Source: Cryptomeria japonica (Eukaryota; Streptophyta; Pinopsida; Cupressales; Cupressaceae). From it: DNA of 64,000 nt. The notes beneath the pieces were generated by a model. That model was not told the origin of the DNA and did no database searches. It saw only the letters and a program-made list of their open reading frames with translations. Of the stretch, positions 1 to 13,570 are shown one piece after another. A program made the translations under genes and the position numbers. Every line of letters begins with the position of its first letter. The stretch's first letter is position 1. The DNA is taken from NCBI RefSeq assembly GCF_030272615.1, contig NC_081410.1, positions 191,105,619 through 191,169,618 of the forward strand, read 5' to 3'.

Positions 1-1741
1 AATCTCTATGGTAAACCAATCGTTATTATAAATTTGAAATTCCCTAGTGTTATTTGATGTTCTCTTCCTTAATTTAATCTTCAATTATTTTTAAAAATTA
101 TTCTTTGCAATCTTCTCTATTATAATTCTGCTCTGTTAAATAATAAAAATAAACAAAAATAGAATTGACATAAATCTTTCCCATCTATTCGAACAAAGCG
201 CAAACACTTTTTAGAGCATATCTCTAACATGAAACAGAATATTCGAAATGCGATATGCTTGATTCTGTTGACTTTGACTCCTAAAGAACGAACCTTTGCG
301 AGATGCTTTATGCTTGTTTTTTTTTTGGAGATGCTTTTAAATACAAAATGTTCTTTACTTTGTATATTAAAAAAGCTATAGTATAATTCATTCAAATTTT
401 ATTATTGCCCAATCTGGAATAGGGTTCTCATCCCTGGAATGGGAAAGGATTATGGGGCATCTTGGAAGTTCACAATGAGTTAAAAAGAATAGTTGCTAGT
501 ACTAGTTGGGAGGGAACAAAATCCCTTTTACATTAACTTACGCTATTTATAGACTTAAATAGATATAAATAAAAAATAAATAAAAAATAAAAATGACATT
601 TAGTTGGATTTTGATAATTAAGAAATATTGTAATAGATGTAAAATGTGATTTGTTAATATTTTGTATTTTTTAATAGTTTAGGTGAAGATTTCTGATTTA
701 TAAAATTTACGATATTTCATTTTGGTTTATATTAATATCTATAGAAATGTTTTATAGATCTTTGGGAGTGCAAATATTATCTTCTACGTGGAAATAATCA
801 TTTAACTTGTAAGTTTGATTTCATTGGTTCTTGTAGTCTACAAAATGTTCCACGTTGATCCTTTGATGTTTGCGTGCTTGTAAGGATTGATAGTGTTTAC
901 AAACATCTTTGGGAGGTTGTTGGATCGTAAGGAGGGTTAAGTTTATTATGATCAAACCCATGAATGAGTCAATTTTATAACTTTTGATGAAGATTCAAAG
1001 ATAATAGGTAAGCATGCAATGAACCTAGGATATATATTTTGAACATTCCAATCACGTGTTATTTTCCTTTTATTCAAATTGATGTAAAAAATGTGCTCAA
1101 TTGATTCCTCTTTGTCTTAAGTGTTCTTGAATCTCCTAGGAGTTCTTAGATGATGGGGGAACGTCCAAGCACACAAACCAATACAAAGTGTATTAGGCTA
1201 GATCTCAGCGACTAGTTTGAATTGCTAGTGAGGTTGGAAATTTGAGTTTGAGTTTAAAAATAAAGGGATCAAATTTGGATGTGTGGACCTAACCAACCAA
1301 GTGAGAAATTTGAGTTTTGAATTTATCTGATCCATGATTGCAAAATTGACTCGGATTAGGTTCACACTTGTATATTTCATAAAGGGTGAAGAACCACAAG
1401 TCTGGGGATCAAGGATGAAATATGTGGATTGGTGATAAGTATCAAAATTTGAGCCTAGTTCACACACAAATATGACACTTGTAAGTTGATTATTGTATTT
1501 AGGACACCCTACTCAAAACAAGCTCAAACCATAAGGGAAAAGAGCATGGCTATACAATTTTCTCTATTACACTAATATAGGAAAAAAATTACACACTCCA
1601 CTATAAAGGAATAGAACATCCTCTAAAGTTTTTTTTATACTAAGTTAAAAGGAGTAGTTGTTAGTACTAGTGGAGGGACACCCTATAATAAATTAATTTA
1701 TGGATTAGAAAAATGAATTAAACTCAAAAAATTAAAAAGCA
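1..1741. other. AT-rich non-genic DNA
   Basis: No reading frame longer than about 90 codons occurs here, and none shows a recognisable domain or plausible codon structure. The sequence is AT-rich with scattered homopolymer runs. I see no RNA gene, terminal repeat or target duplication. Confidence 0.6.
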
Positions 1742-1895
1742 GTGAGATTAAAATAAAGAAGAGACTTGAATAATTGATAGAAATAATTGAAATACTAAGA
1801 TAAGAGAAAATACATGCAGTGAGATTAAAATAAAGAAGAGACTTGAGTAATTGATAGAAATAATTGAAATACTAAGACAAGAGAAAATGCATTTA
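1742..1895. repeat. 77-bp tandem duplication (2 copies)
   Basis: A 77-bp unit starting GTGAGATTAAAATAAAGAAG occurs at 1742-1818 and again at 1819-1895 with only a few differences. It looks like a simple local duplication in non-coding DNA. Confidence 0.85.
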
Positions 1896-4800
1896 TTTGT
1901 TTTATAGTTTGAATGGCTGAAACATTGTGATGCAATACTAGACATTGAAATTTTGAACTAGATAAGTAATCATCAATGTAGGACAAAGATATTTTAAAAT
2001 TTTTGATACCTTAAACTAGGCTATTACTACAATTACGTCCTTAGATGCTTAACTCCTATGTGGTTTTGTCCATAGATAAATTTTATATTTAAGATCTATA
2101 GAATCTATTTGCTTGCACTTATACCTATTTATGAGAATTGGTATTACTGAAAAGTACATTTAGGGGCACACTACAGGCAAAGGAAGATTACATTGATGAT
2201 CCATATTAGATAATAAAATTTGTATTTCACTAGGATTCATTTTAGCAAAATTCTATCCTAAAACACTATAAAAAACCTCAATAAATCAAAACTACTAATT
2301 CTACATAGTTGGCAATTTAAATTTTTTCACGATAATTAGAAAGCTCTTGGTAATCTCATAGTCATCAATTTATAAAAAATAAATATTCTTCCTAATGTTT
2401 TTGCATCATACCATCAAAAAAATCAATGGATTTGTCTATTTGATTTGTTGTATTGGTGACCTTTCAATGCAAAGGGACTCTTCAACATCTTTATTAACAC
2501 TTGTAGAAGGCAATTGAGAGTATGTAATTAGAATATGAATACTATAGACTTAGAGAATCAATATTATAAGAATGTATATTGAAGCATTGTCTTGACAATA
2601 AGTTTGTATTAAGAGGTCAAAGAGCATATAGAAAACCAATCTTCATATTTTTTTTATTTGATATGTGAACCAATTCCCCTAAATATATTTTAGAAGTACT
2701 TGGCTACTTTACATTATAATAAATGCATAATATTTGTCATACCTCTTTTTCATAAGTAGACATCCAAATTGTAATAGCTCTATCAAATGGAAATTCTTGA
2801 ACATTATACCTAGTTGTGTAGCCTTACAAATAGTTTTCAGGTATGTTAAGGCATTGCAAACTCATTACTCCATAGAGTATTGTAGAATTTTATTCAAATT
2901 TAAGTGTTTCCAAAACTTAGTTATCTAATCAATTTTTCAAGGATGGTCCAACATTTTTTTACTATTAAATCATTATTATTACAAATTAAGAATATTTTCT
3001 ACCAACATTGTCTTATTTATAATTACTTCTATTTATTTTTCATTTATTTATACCCTTGCACAAAAAAATTAGCTAAGTATATCATGTTGATCTAAAAAGT
3101 GTTTAGAAAATTACTAAAATTCACATAGAACTGGTATTCCAATGTTAAGGATAAAATATAGACATTGCTTATTAAGGATAAAATATAGACATTGCTTCTA
3201 AAAGTTCATAATAAGGACAACAATCTCCAATGTATGGTATTACACTTCTCTCAATTTCTTAATGTAGTCTTTACAAAAGCCACAAGCTCATTAAAATTTT
3301 CCCTCCTAATACTTTTTTGTTTGACCCTAGAATTGTGTTGAAATCTACTTAAGTAGTGTGATTTTATCATATATATGGATTCATTGATACACATAAATCA
3401 CCTACATCATAAAATTTTAGAAAGTTATGAAAGTGTTCCATGTCCATTGTTGCTTTCCAACATGCAAACTATAGACCTATAAATGCTTTAGTTTCATTCA
3501 CGTGTAGATTATCTAGTGTAATACATATAAATTTTTGTAGCTTTAAGTATTTTGTAATCTAGATTGTTCTACCTTATACTATTTTTGATAAAATATTTAT
3601 TGCTTCCAACATAGGGATAAGCCTAGATAAATGTCAGTAGATAGTGCCAACATATTTACATATCTAAGTGGTTTTGAAGAATACTCACAATGACTTGTAC
3701 TCTTGAAAAAATCTATTTTCTAGTCCATGAATGATGTCCACCTAATATTAACATCCTTAAGTAGCTTATTACTTAGGGCAAGTCCAACAAATATTCAAGA
3801 CACTACCTTTTTTAAGATTTCTACCAAAATGTGCATAAACCTCTTAGACAAGATCTTCAACTTTTGAAATAGATGAAAATTGGTTCAAAATTTTAAAATC
3901 TAAATTTATTCTACTGGCCATATAATGAATGTTAGTCACATATATAATGAACATGACATTTATAAATTCATAATAACCCCAATCATGTGACCTTGCATGA
4001 ATGATTTCCCATCTATAGAAACCCAAACTAGCTTCCTTACAATCACCAAATCATTTAGGCTTTTGATTTCCTTCAATGCATTGTCAACAACTATCACCTT
4101 ATCTAGAGACAAGGCAAACAATTATTTATTAATTTTTTAATTTATCTTGTATACCCTTCCTCTCCACCATAGCCAAATACTAAAATTGCTCCCAACCATT
4201 GTCGATAGGCTAATAAAAAATTAGAAAAGTGGGTACTCCAAAAATAAAATAAATTCCTATATTATGGATGGTTTATTAATGGATGAAATCTATTTAATAT
4301 ATGAAATATAATTGTGAGATGTACAATTTTGGACAATTAACTTGCTTCCATTACCTTTTCAAATACAATAGTTATGTAACCTCCAACAATGACAAGTTTT
4401 GACCACAACTGCATTTATTCTTTATACTTGGTGATAACTTGAGCATGAACAAATTCATCTTTTATTTTCTAGCATATTAAGGAACTCAATTCTCCGTTTA
4501 CATTCACCTTTCCATAAACTTTACCCCCACACTTCTCAATAGTCTTTAATTTTAGTTGTAACAACATAATGTGTTGTCTTTCTTATATTTTCAACTATAC
4601 ATCTTTTAGTGACATGGTTTGGCATACTGACTTTATCTTCATTCTCTATGGGTTCTATTGGCACACTTCCCTATTTATAAAAAAATAAATCATTGTCCCT
4701 TATGCTCTAGTAAACCTTTGTTTATGATTGATTGAAGACGTATTGCATCAAGGTTTCCTTATTGTGAGTTAGAAAATGTTTCTAAGCATTAGTCATAATG

Positions 4801-6100
4801 TTATTCATCTCATCTCACAAATGTCCTAGCCTCTGTGTTGTATATATGCATTTGTTTAATATACCTTAATGCTAGCCAACCCAATAATTTCCACTAAATT
4901 CACCTAATTATTTTGAGATGAGTATCATGCCTACTTGGGTGGTACCACATGTGGTTTTATGTCTCTACTAATGTATTTGATGCCTTAGTAACACCTCGAG
5001 TATGAATTTAGATCATTTACATGATTTTCCACTGCCTAATCCATATATTTCCACAATTCATCTCTTTAACACTAATATTCATTTTGTCTTACACACCTTT
5101 ATATGCTATTGCTCATCAACTTGTAATAATCTATGCACCTCATAACATATTTTTATCTCCCTTTCAATTTGTATTTACCATCCTTTCTAGTCAATACATA
5201 AACACACCTCTTGTAACTAATATTCTTTGAAGTCATTTTTGATTTACCTCCTAGTTTCACATTGCCCATAACTTTTCTTTTTGGCTTCACCCTTATTGTC
5301 ACGTTTGCTTACCACAAGTCACCCTCCCTCCATATGATATCCTCTCATTTGTAAGATCAATAACTAAACCAGAATTCCCATTCATAATACACAAGTAAAT
5401 CATCCTCTGCTCACCATGCACTACCCCTCCACATAGAGTCCAATCTCCCCATATGTAGTAACTCTTTATCCCTTGTGAGCAACCAATCTAGCCCATTATA
5501 TAGGTGGAATTTGTCTTTTGTATGAAGGTGTCTCATTCATCCATGTTATGTGTTACATGGAGAGGATTTGTACTATAGATGTGGTCCAATAGTGGGTTGC
5601 CACATGTTACCTTCATGACATCATGTGGTGGGCCTAATAGTCTTTTGCCACATATGCCTAGTTCTTTGTGAGGGGTTCTTTGGACTTGTTATAAGATTGC
5701 ACTTGCCACCTGTCGCCTTTATAGTGGTGGGCTTTGTCTTATCGACATGATATGATTTCCATAGTGATGGCATAAATCGATATGCACGTGTGACATTGTA
5801 ACGGCTAGGGCGGTGGGGCTTTAAATAGAATTTTTTTCGAAGTGCTATGTAATCATCGGCCCTATGATCTTAAGGCGATACTATGGGGATACCAATTATT
5901 GATCTCCTTCCCCAAGTTCAAACTATTTACTATGAGCATCCATGGTTTTTTAAAACACCCTAAGCACCATGTTTTAGGGTTTTCTTCCCTATAATATGAT
6001 GCGATGGTTTTAGTAACCACGTGAGTGAGTAATTATGATAATTAAAAATAGTCATTCTCAACTGATTACCAGCCTTTATTGCGATGTTTGAGATTTGTAA
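1896..6100. other. AT-rich non-genic DNA with a small duplication
   Basis: No supportable gene. Short frames on both strands lack known motifs. A 27-bp unit is duplicated in tandem at 3145-3198. Around 5500-5850 the sequence is less AT-rich and ends in a TTTAAATA box near 5822, which resembles an LTR promoter, but no LTR ends or target duplication could be found. Confidence 0.5.
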
Positions 6101-6330
6101 ATAATTTTAGCTATGTAGCCCCCTAATTATAGGGTTTTTTTTCTTATATTAGCTACTAGTGACAAGGAAATTAATGACATAATTTTAGCTATGTAGCCCC
6201 CTAATTTTAGGTTTTTTTTATATTAACTACTAGTGACAAGGAAATTAATGACATAATTTTAGATATGTAGCTCCTAATTATAAGGTTTTTAATATTCTTT
6301 ACGAATGAGAGGGAAACTAATGACTTCTAG
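6101..6330. repeat. 74-78-bp tandem repeat (3 copies)
   Basis: Three tandem units begin at 6101, 6179 and 6253, each starting ATAATTTTAG. They carry the shared segments CTATGTAGCCCCCTAATT and GACAAGGAAATTAATGAC, with the third copy more diverged. They are non-coding. Confidence 0.85.
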
Positions 6331-6776
6331 CGTATTCTTGATCGAGTTCATTAGACATGTGGGATCATAGAAGATGTTCCAAGTACTCTTGTATAGATAT
6401 GTGGATTAAAATAGGATGCGTCTATTTTGGCTTCAAAACGACAGTACGAATTGACTAACACGCGCGTTAGTCGTGCGTTTTATATCGTCAATTTTCCAAT
6501 AAACGGTTGTGATTGACTAACACATCATTATCACGCTATACAAAAGATTTGTTTTGGAACTAGAATAGCCGCGACCGTTAAAATAGAGGTTTCTAAGTTT
6601 AATCACATTCTTCCTAAATGTTGATGCTTGGAGATCATTTGAGATGAAATGTGTGCTATGTACATGTGCTTCCCAATTCAGACATTTAAAATATAGTTTT
6701 TGGCTACTTTAATGGGGTATCTTCTATGTTCTTGTAGAATGCAAATTCCTTTCTTGTGTAAGTGTACCTTTATGTA

Positions 6777-6823
6777 ATTATGAGCTAAGAAAACATTGCA
6801 AAATTCCTTTCTTAGCTCATAAT
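6777..6823. repeat. Perfect 16-bp inverted repeat (hairpin)
   Basis: ATTATGAGCTAAGAAA at 6777-6792 is the exact reverse complement of 6808-6823, with a 15-nt loop. No U-run or gene end is associated. It is a structural curiosity or remnant of a small inverted-repeat element. Confidence 0.8.
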
Positions 6824-7160
6824 AATATTGTAATTTGATGTGTACAATTATGTAAGTGTTAAACAATATTGTAATTTGATGTGTCATTTGTTTCTTATGC
6901 CCCATGGTTGATTTGTATTTAAATGCTACATATACATTTTTGTAAGTATAATGCTTCAAACACATAAGTCTTCTATATATTTTTCACTTTATATTGGTTA
7001 AAGATATTATTTTTATTGGTGATATTTTGTATTGTCATTGATGTTTTGCATTGGAATATAGAGTCTAATTATGCATTACATGATAAATACATTGCAAATT
7101 TATATGTTAGATTGTTGCAATGTTTCCATTTCATTGTTTTCACTATAATTATTGTCTGTG

Positions 7161-7345
7161 ATTCAATTATGTTATCTAATTCAACATTAAGATTGTGGTG
7201 ATTATTTTTTTTTTTTTTTTTTGGGGGGGGGGGATCTAGCTCATGTAGTTTTAGGATGATTCAATCATGTTATCTAGTTCAACATTAAGATTGTGGTTTT
7301 TTTTTTTTTTTTTTGGTAATTGTGATATCTAGCTCATGTAGTTTT
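7161..7345. repeat. 98-bp duplication around T-runs and a G-run
   Basis: A segment with ATTCAATYATGTTATCTA, then a long T-run, then ATCTAGCTCATGTAGTTTTAG occurs at 7161-7258 and again from 7259. The first copy carries an extra run of 11 G after the T-run. It is non-coding. Confidence 0.8.
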
Positions 7346-8219
7346 AGAATGAATTGAAATTGATGCGGTTTTTTGATATTACATTGTTCGATATTATATC
7401 ACATTACATGCTTATTTTGTGCTTTGGGTTTCTTATGTAGAGAAAAAAATGTCTAATGTTTTACTAAGTGTATTGGCATAGGTTTTCCCTAATGGTGGTT
7501 AATCAAAGATGATCGATTTGGGTAAATATGTTGTGTTAACCACCATGCCTCACTTGATTTGAGATATGTGATGTATCTTGTGTATCTCTATAAAACCATT
7601 ATTTGAATTGCTATCATTTTTAGATCCATGCGTTGTGGATAAACTCATGAAGTGTATGCTCTATTTACATGTGTTTTTAACTCTTTTTGTTGTTGTTGCA
7701 TTTTATCATTTTTTTTTGTAATACTTGATTGTATTTGTGAATATCCCATATGATTAAGTTGAAGAGTTAGTTATTTAATTACCTTTGTATAATGGTCTTA
7801 TACATTTTTTTATAATATTATGAATATTATAATATGCATTGTTAAAAGAAATTATTTGAATCAAATGCATTAGTCAATTTTGGTAAAACTATTATATTAT
7901 CGATTTAAAGGTATTTTCTTAAACGCATTTGATTAGAATGATAGTGAAACATCTAAATGTAAATATCCATTAGAAATATCTATTTGAAATGAGCATTTTG
8001 AAATAGCTTGTTAAGTTGTGAATATGAAATAATGTGAATTAGGGCTTAGGTGTTTTTGGAGTGTCACTCATCGAATTAGTTGGAATTGGAGCCATGAATA
8101 AAGTGAACTCATGGTAAAATATCTACATTTGGATGGAGGTTTTCATAGTGCATTCTTTCAATTAGTGTAATTGTGATGGATGAAAATGGGATTGTTTAAA
8201 CTAGGACCTAGTCCCACTC
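7346..8219. other. Non-genic DNA
   Basis: AT-rich sequence with no recognisable coding region, RNA gene or repeat structure. Confidence 0.5.
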
Positions 8220-9665
8220 TCATTCATACGTTGGAATACGAAAGAGCCTAAGGAAGTGATTCACTTTGAATAACTCTTGTGAAAGAGATTCAAGGAATAC
8301 TTTTAGGGTTTCTATTCCTTTGTTGATATGAAAGAGGAATGGGCCAAACGAAGGATGAAAACAAACTAAGCTACTAGGAGTAATGAAAACAACTAGAATA
8401 ACAATAAATAACAAACTGATATAGAAGTGAAACTGAGACATAGAGTATAGATATGAGAGGGGAATTTTGACGTGCACTTGATACTGAAATCTGAGCCTCA
8501 ATTAGCAGGACCAAGGTGCTAGGCACTCTGGTCCTAGTGACTAACTGAGCTAGAAATTGGAAATATGCAACTTGAGGGCCTAAAAGTTTGAACTACCAAA
8601 TTTTGCAACTAATTATGGAGGACCAGGGCAGTAGGCACTCTGATCTTGGAGGTCTAGGTCTTGATTCTAGATCTAGATTTGTGCCTGTTGACTGAGACTT
8701 CCCGAAAACTTGCAGCTTTGATGGAAACCTATACCTGCACCTATAATTTGAAAAATGGTGTGTATGCGGCTATATAGGGTTTTGACTTAGTCAAATTCCT
8801 TGTTTTAGTGATTTCCACCTCTACAAATAGCTAATGTAATATTGAAAAATGTGTGTGCCCTAGAATCTCATGCGTTTGTAAGATTCCTATGAGCTAGAAT
8901 GGAAACTAGAGTTTTACCCTTTGTTTGGAGTAAAAAACCCTAAATGAACATAATGCAAATGCTTCAAATCACAAATGCAATATGGATCTAAAGCAATAAT
9001 TTAAATTTTAAGATGAATGATACGTAGATCTGAAAACTCACACAGAGATATGAAAATAACATGGAATCATACCAAACCCTAAGGGAAAGGTACATGCCAA
9101 TCAACAGTCGATGATCTCCTTATTATTCTTCAACATCTTGTAAGCTTCCATGATTGATGAAAAATGTTGATGAAGACTCGATCAATGATGATTTTTTCTG
9201 ATTGTAGACTCCACATAAAACCTACACTTTCACTTCATAATAATCTCCTTCAATTTCTAGTGAATGGATCCTTCAAATGAGGAAAGAAAAGGTTATATAT
9301 ATGAAACCCTAACTTTAATTTTGATCATAGGCTGACCTAGAATTGATAAAATTTTGCACAAAGTAGGATTTGAACATTATGATACCACCAAATTAAGCTC
9401 TTGAAATTCGGGGAGAAAAAGCCAAGACCGTGGTGATAGTCGCTATGGTCCGACCAACTTTTTTCCAAATTTATAGGGAAGAAAAATATCATGATTACAA
9501 ATTCAACTCCATTTTGGTGCGTCAATCCAAGGTGTTTAGATGTGCGAAAATGCGCTTTGAAGCTCAAAATTAGGACTTCATAGGATTAATTAAAATGAAA
9601 TTAAAAGGGACACACTTAGGGTTAAGGGCCCAATTTTATAATATGTGAATTGGTGAGAAAGGACA
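8220..9665 (-). mobile_element. LTR-like sequence, unresolved
   Basis: Read on the minus strand, this stretch begins TGTCCTTTCTCACC at 9665. It then carries a TATA-like ATATATATAACC near 9290-9305 and a second TATATA near 8771, followed by a long leader-like region, which is the texture of an LTR promoter and R/U5 region. A GGACCA-containing segment near 8508 (followed by GTAGGCACTCTG-type sequence) is repeated near 8621. I could not find the opposite end or a target duplication, so the call is tentative. Confidence 0.28.
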
Positions 9666-11689
9666 TTAGATTTAGTTAAATTAATAATTAAATGCATAAA
9701 AGAACCTTGAAAATGCAAAATGCAATGCAACACACTAAGTTAGGTGCTGACCTAAATGTGAAATTAGACAGCCCTAATCACGGGTGTACAATTTACGATG
9801 TTATAGTAATATGCTTTGATTTGATGTTGTATATTAACATAAAATCTTATGTTGTTCTCGTCCTAGTTATGATGTGCATGTGTAATTTAATTTCATTTGA
9901 AATAATTTTTTTATTTATATGCTATGATTAAACAATGATATGATTATGGATTATAATCATTAGTTATGTTTCAATTTTAGATCTTTGATAAGAGCCACCC
10001 TTCATGTATGCTATTTGTTGAATGAGAAGAATATGGGTATATGCTTGTGAATAATTCATTTTGGATTAAAATGAATCTTTGAATTTTGTTAATGTTGCAC
10101 ATGTTTATTTTAATCTAGAGTGGCTACTATTTTTTTGGTTCAATCCATTTAGAAACAACACTAGGACCAAGGTTGTTATACTTGTTCAATAACTAGCTTA
10201 TTGTAGGCTCATTTGGCCTATCTTCACACTTGTCTTGATTTGTGTGATATCAAATCTTGCCTTGTGAGGTTGAAATATTTCTCTTGAGGTTACCCACAAT
10301 CATAGATTTTGAAAGAAATCTTTGATCACCTTATAAAAATAATTTGGAATGTCATTGACCTCGAGTTCAAAAACTAGACTGTTCACCATCCTTGATCACT
10401 ATTATTTAGGGGTAAATTGAGTTGGCATAAGGGGAAACTTGGTGGTTACATATTTTACTAGGGATGACATTAGGGGTGAACTAAACTAGTGGGTGCAACT
10501 TGGAATGGTGAAAGGGGTATTCTAGACTAGTACAAGGGTGACCATTAAACAATAGGTACTTGCCAAATGTTTTTGAAAAATTCCTAAATGAAAGTAACTT
10601 TACTAACTCTACCTTTCCTACCTATCATCTCATTTTTTACATGTATAATGTAATTAACAAGTTATTTAGTCCTATGTGTTGTAATGTGTGTCTTTATGTG
10701 CAAATGACTAATTAATCAATTGGTTGGTTGAAATCTTGGATCTCTTGATTGACCTACCTCTTAAGTAGGTAATTATCATGTTTGAATGTAATTTCTATGT
10801 CCTCCTAGATGTTGCTTGTGTTGTGAAATGAAGTAGTGTGTCTTTGTTATTGTAATCCTCATGTTTACATGATAGAATGAGACCAGGGAATAATTATTGA
10901 TCTCTATTGTTATAGAAAATACTATCCTCTCACATTATCTTTGTGTTGATTTCACCACATGAAAAGCTTGAGAATTACACTTATGTTTCTATGAGTGACA
11001 TATTATCATTGTGTACTTTGAGAATTGTGCTTTGTCATGACATCTTAAGAACATACATGTGTATAATGTGAAATGTTGATGTTGCATTTACATCACAAAT
11101 AATTGTTCATACTTTTTTAATCTACTAGTGCCTTAAGTGAAAGCTTGGGGAATTATATTTGCTATTTAATCCTATATTGTAGTAATGGGAACTCTAGTTT
11201 GTGTGTTTATTTGTTCTTTGTATGTACTTATATTTATGTTTTTGGATTAACATGTTTTAATCCATGACAATTGATTATAAGTGAAAATAACTCAAAGAAA
11301 CCATCACACTCATTATGGAGGCCCTAACTAATATTATCTAGAGATATAAATTGTTGATTTACTAGTATTGAATCATGCTCAACTTGAAGAAGGTGTTAGT
11401 ATGTAATAGATAGTGGAAATGATATAGGGTTTCTTGTGAGGCTTCCTCCTAGGAAATATGAAGCAAGGGTAGCTAGTTCTCAACCATCTTGAAGAGGATG
11501 GGTGAAAACTATTTTTGAGAGAGGGAGTGCTTAAGGATTCTACATTGATTTAGGGTGGAGGAATAAAATAGGAAAGATGAGCCTAATTAGTGGCTAGGTA
11601 GGTGGGTGGTGATATTTGTGTATTGATAGATCATATGAGGGATCTCCTTCATCTTCATTCACTAAATTTAGAGGTTTTCAGAGGTTTTC
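9666..11689. other. Non-genic DNA
   Basis: No supportable coding sequence on either strand. Probably old transposon-derived sequence too decayed to classify by eye. Confidence 0.45.
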
Positions 11690-12093
11690 AGAGGGAACCA
11701 AGGTAGAGGCTTGGTTCCTATGTTTGGTGATTTATCATTTATCCTTCTAAGATAAACATGAAGGATTACTTTTTCATTATGCACCTTGTTGGTTATGCTT
11801 CTATTTTGTGGGACCAAAAGGAGTAAAATTAGAATCTAGGCATCTCTATTATCACGCCATGAGAGACCTTTTACAAGAGGCTTCATGATTATTTTATTTT
11901 ATTAGTGTCATGTTGACGAGATTCATGAGCTCTAGCAGCTTGGGATGAGGGTGTTTCAAAATTAGAACCATTTATTCAAGTTGAAGTGGTATGAAAGTTT
12001 CACTAAGGATGAGAAGTTACTCTTGAATAGATTTGTGAGAGGGATGAAATCTTGCATTGGTAGGTGTTGTGCATATGAGGACACATGAGACCT
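11690..12093 (+). pseudogene. Possible decayed LTR-retrotransposon gag relic
   Basis: Translation in shifting plus-strand frames gives patches reminiscent of a retrotransposon gag. One is a YHAMRDLLQEAS-like patch near 11850, followed near 11985-12075 by an open patch including KDEKLLLNRFVRGMKSCIG. In gag families these resemble the WEKMKxxLxERF and LVARFxxGL blocks. Stops and frameshifts break everything else, and no pol could be found nearby. A weak, inferred call. Confidence 0.3.
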
Positions 12094-13565
12094 AGAGATC
12101 ATTATAGTAAAAAAAGTTGGTAGAGGTGAATATTGATAAGGGTCGTGAATAATAATTTTGTATAGGTAGGGGTCTTTAATTATTTATTACATTATTTTAT
12201 CTTTATCTTCTCCCATTAATTTAATAAATATTAATCTAAATATTCAATTGATTTCAAAAGTTCCTAGAACTTACCTTTATCCTATCCCACTAACTAACTA
12301 TCTAAATATTTATTTATAACATTTCACAAATTTCTAATTTACCCTTATCCTTGTCCATTAAATATTGGCCTCTCATCTTGTTCAATTGGATCATAATCTA
12401 AATTTGTAGTCATTTTACAAGTGCCCCACCTTGTCCCCCTCACATACTTAAGCCATATACCCATTCATTGAACCTAGAGATAACTATCCAAAGATCAATT
12501 CAACTTTATATCCTATCCATTCATGTCAATTTAACCTTTTAATCCTAGCCATTCCAATAAAGATGTTGCCCTAACCTTATCTTAAGCCCTAGTCCTTCTT
12601 TAATCTTAGTCATCCATAAAACCTCTTGTGAGATTTTGCCAAGATCTAGAGGCAATGGAAAGCACAAATAAGAGAGAAAAAAATAGATGATAGGAATACA
12701 CTGTATTCTATCAAGATGCAAAATATGATCAACTGGATCATTACAAGATGTTGAATTGATTGCCTGTACAAACAATGTAGATTAGCTTACTTATATCGGC
12801 AAGGCTAGGGATATGTGAGCACACACACATGACATGTGGCTCAATAAGAAACAAGGGTAGGTAGGAAATAGGTGTGGGTAGGTAGGAGAAACAATAAAAT
12901 ATTCCACATGAGGTGGATCACCCACCGAAGGTGGAGTGTAACAACAAGATCAACACCATAAAAGGTGGAAATTATCCTACACACACTATCCCAATGTGGC
13001 ACAAACACCCAAGCGTCTCATACCCAAACTACTATTAAATGCATGTACCTAAGTAAACTTAAGTATAGTATAATAATATCCAAGATGAATAATTATTTAC
13101 ACCAACACCTCTAAACCCCAACCCCTAGTTCTCTTATTGATAATTCCATTTGGGGATGGCTCTCATACCATCTAGGGGATTGAATCTTATGCTATTCATT
13201 TTATCATCTAGTCATCTTGATCATATCATCATCCTGGTGGATTTATGAGCAATCATACCCAATCTATCAACACCAATAGCTCATTTGATCTTTTTGAGGA
13301 TTACATGTATTTGGTTTGATTTAAGCTATATTTTATGCATATTTAAATTATGTTGTTTGCATGCAAAATATTTGAGCACTCCCCATAGGATGATATAGTT
13401 AACGCTTGTTCTTGTAAGTTTGATCTTGTAGGTTAAGGGTTTTCTAAGGGGGGTCTTGGAACCTACCAACTTTTTATAGAAGCTCTAAATCATGGAATTA
13501 ACCTCATGGTTGCACTTGGAGAGTCAAGAAATGAATTTTGATATATAATTTTCTTTATTTTGCTT
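12094..13565. other. Non-genic DNA
   Basis: No supportable gene, RNA gene or clear repeat. The segment ends at the target duplication of the solo LTR that follows. Confidence 0.45.
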
Positions 13566-13570
13566 ACTAT

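Noticed and set aside
6453-6472. Near-palindrome GACTAACACGCGCGTTAGTC
   Set aside because: Only 7-bp arms and a second unrelated GACTAACAC nearby. No associated gene or element end.
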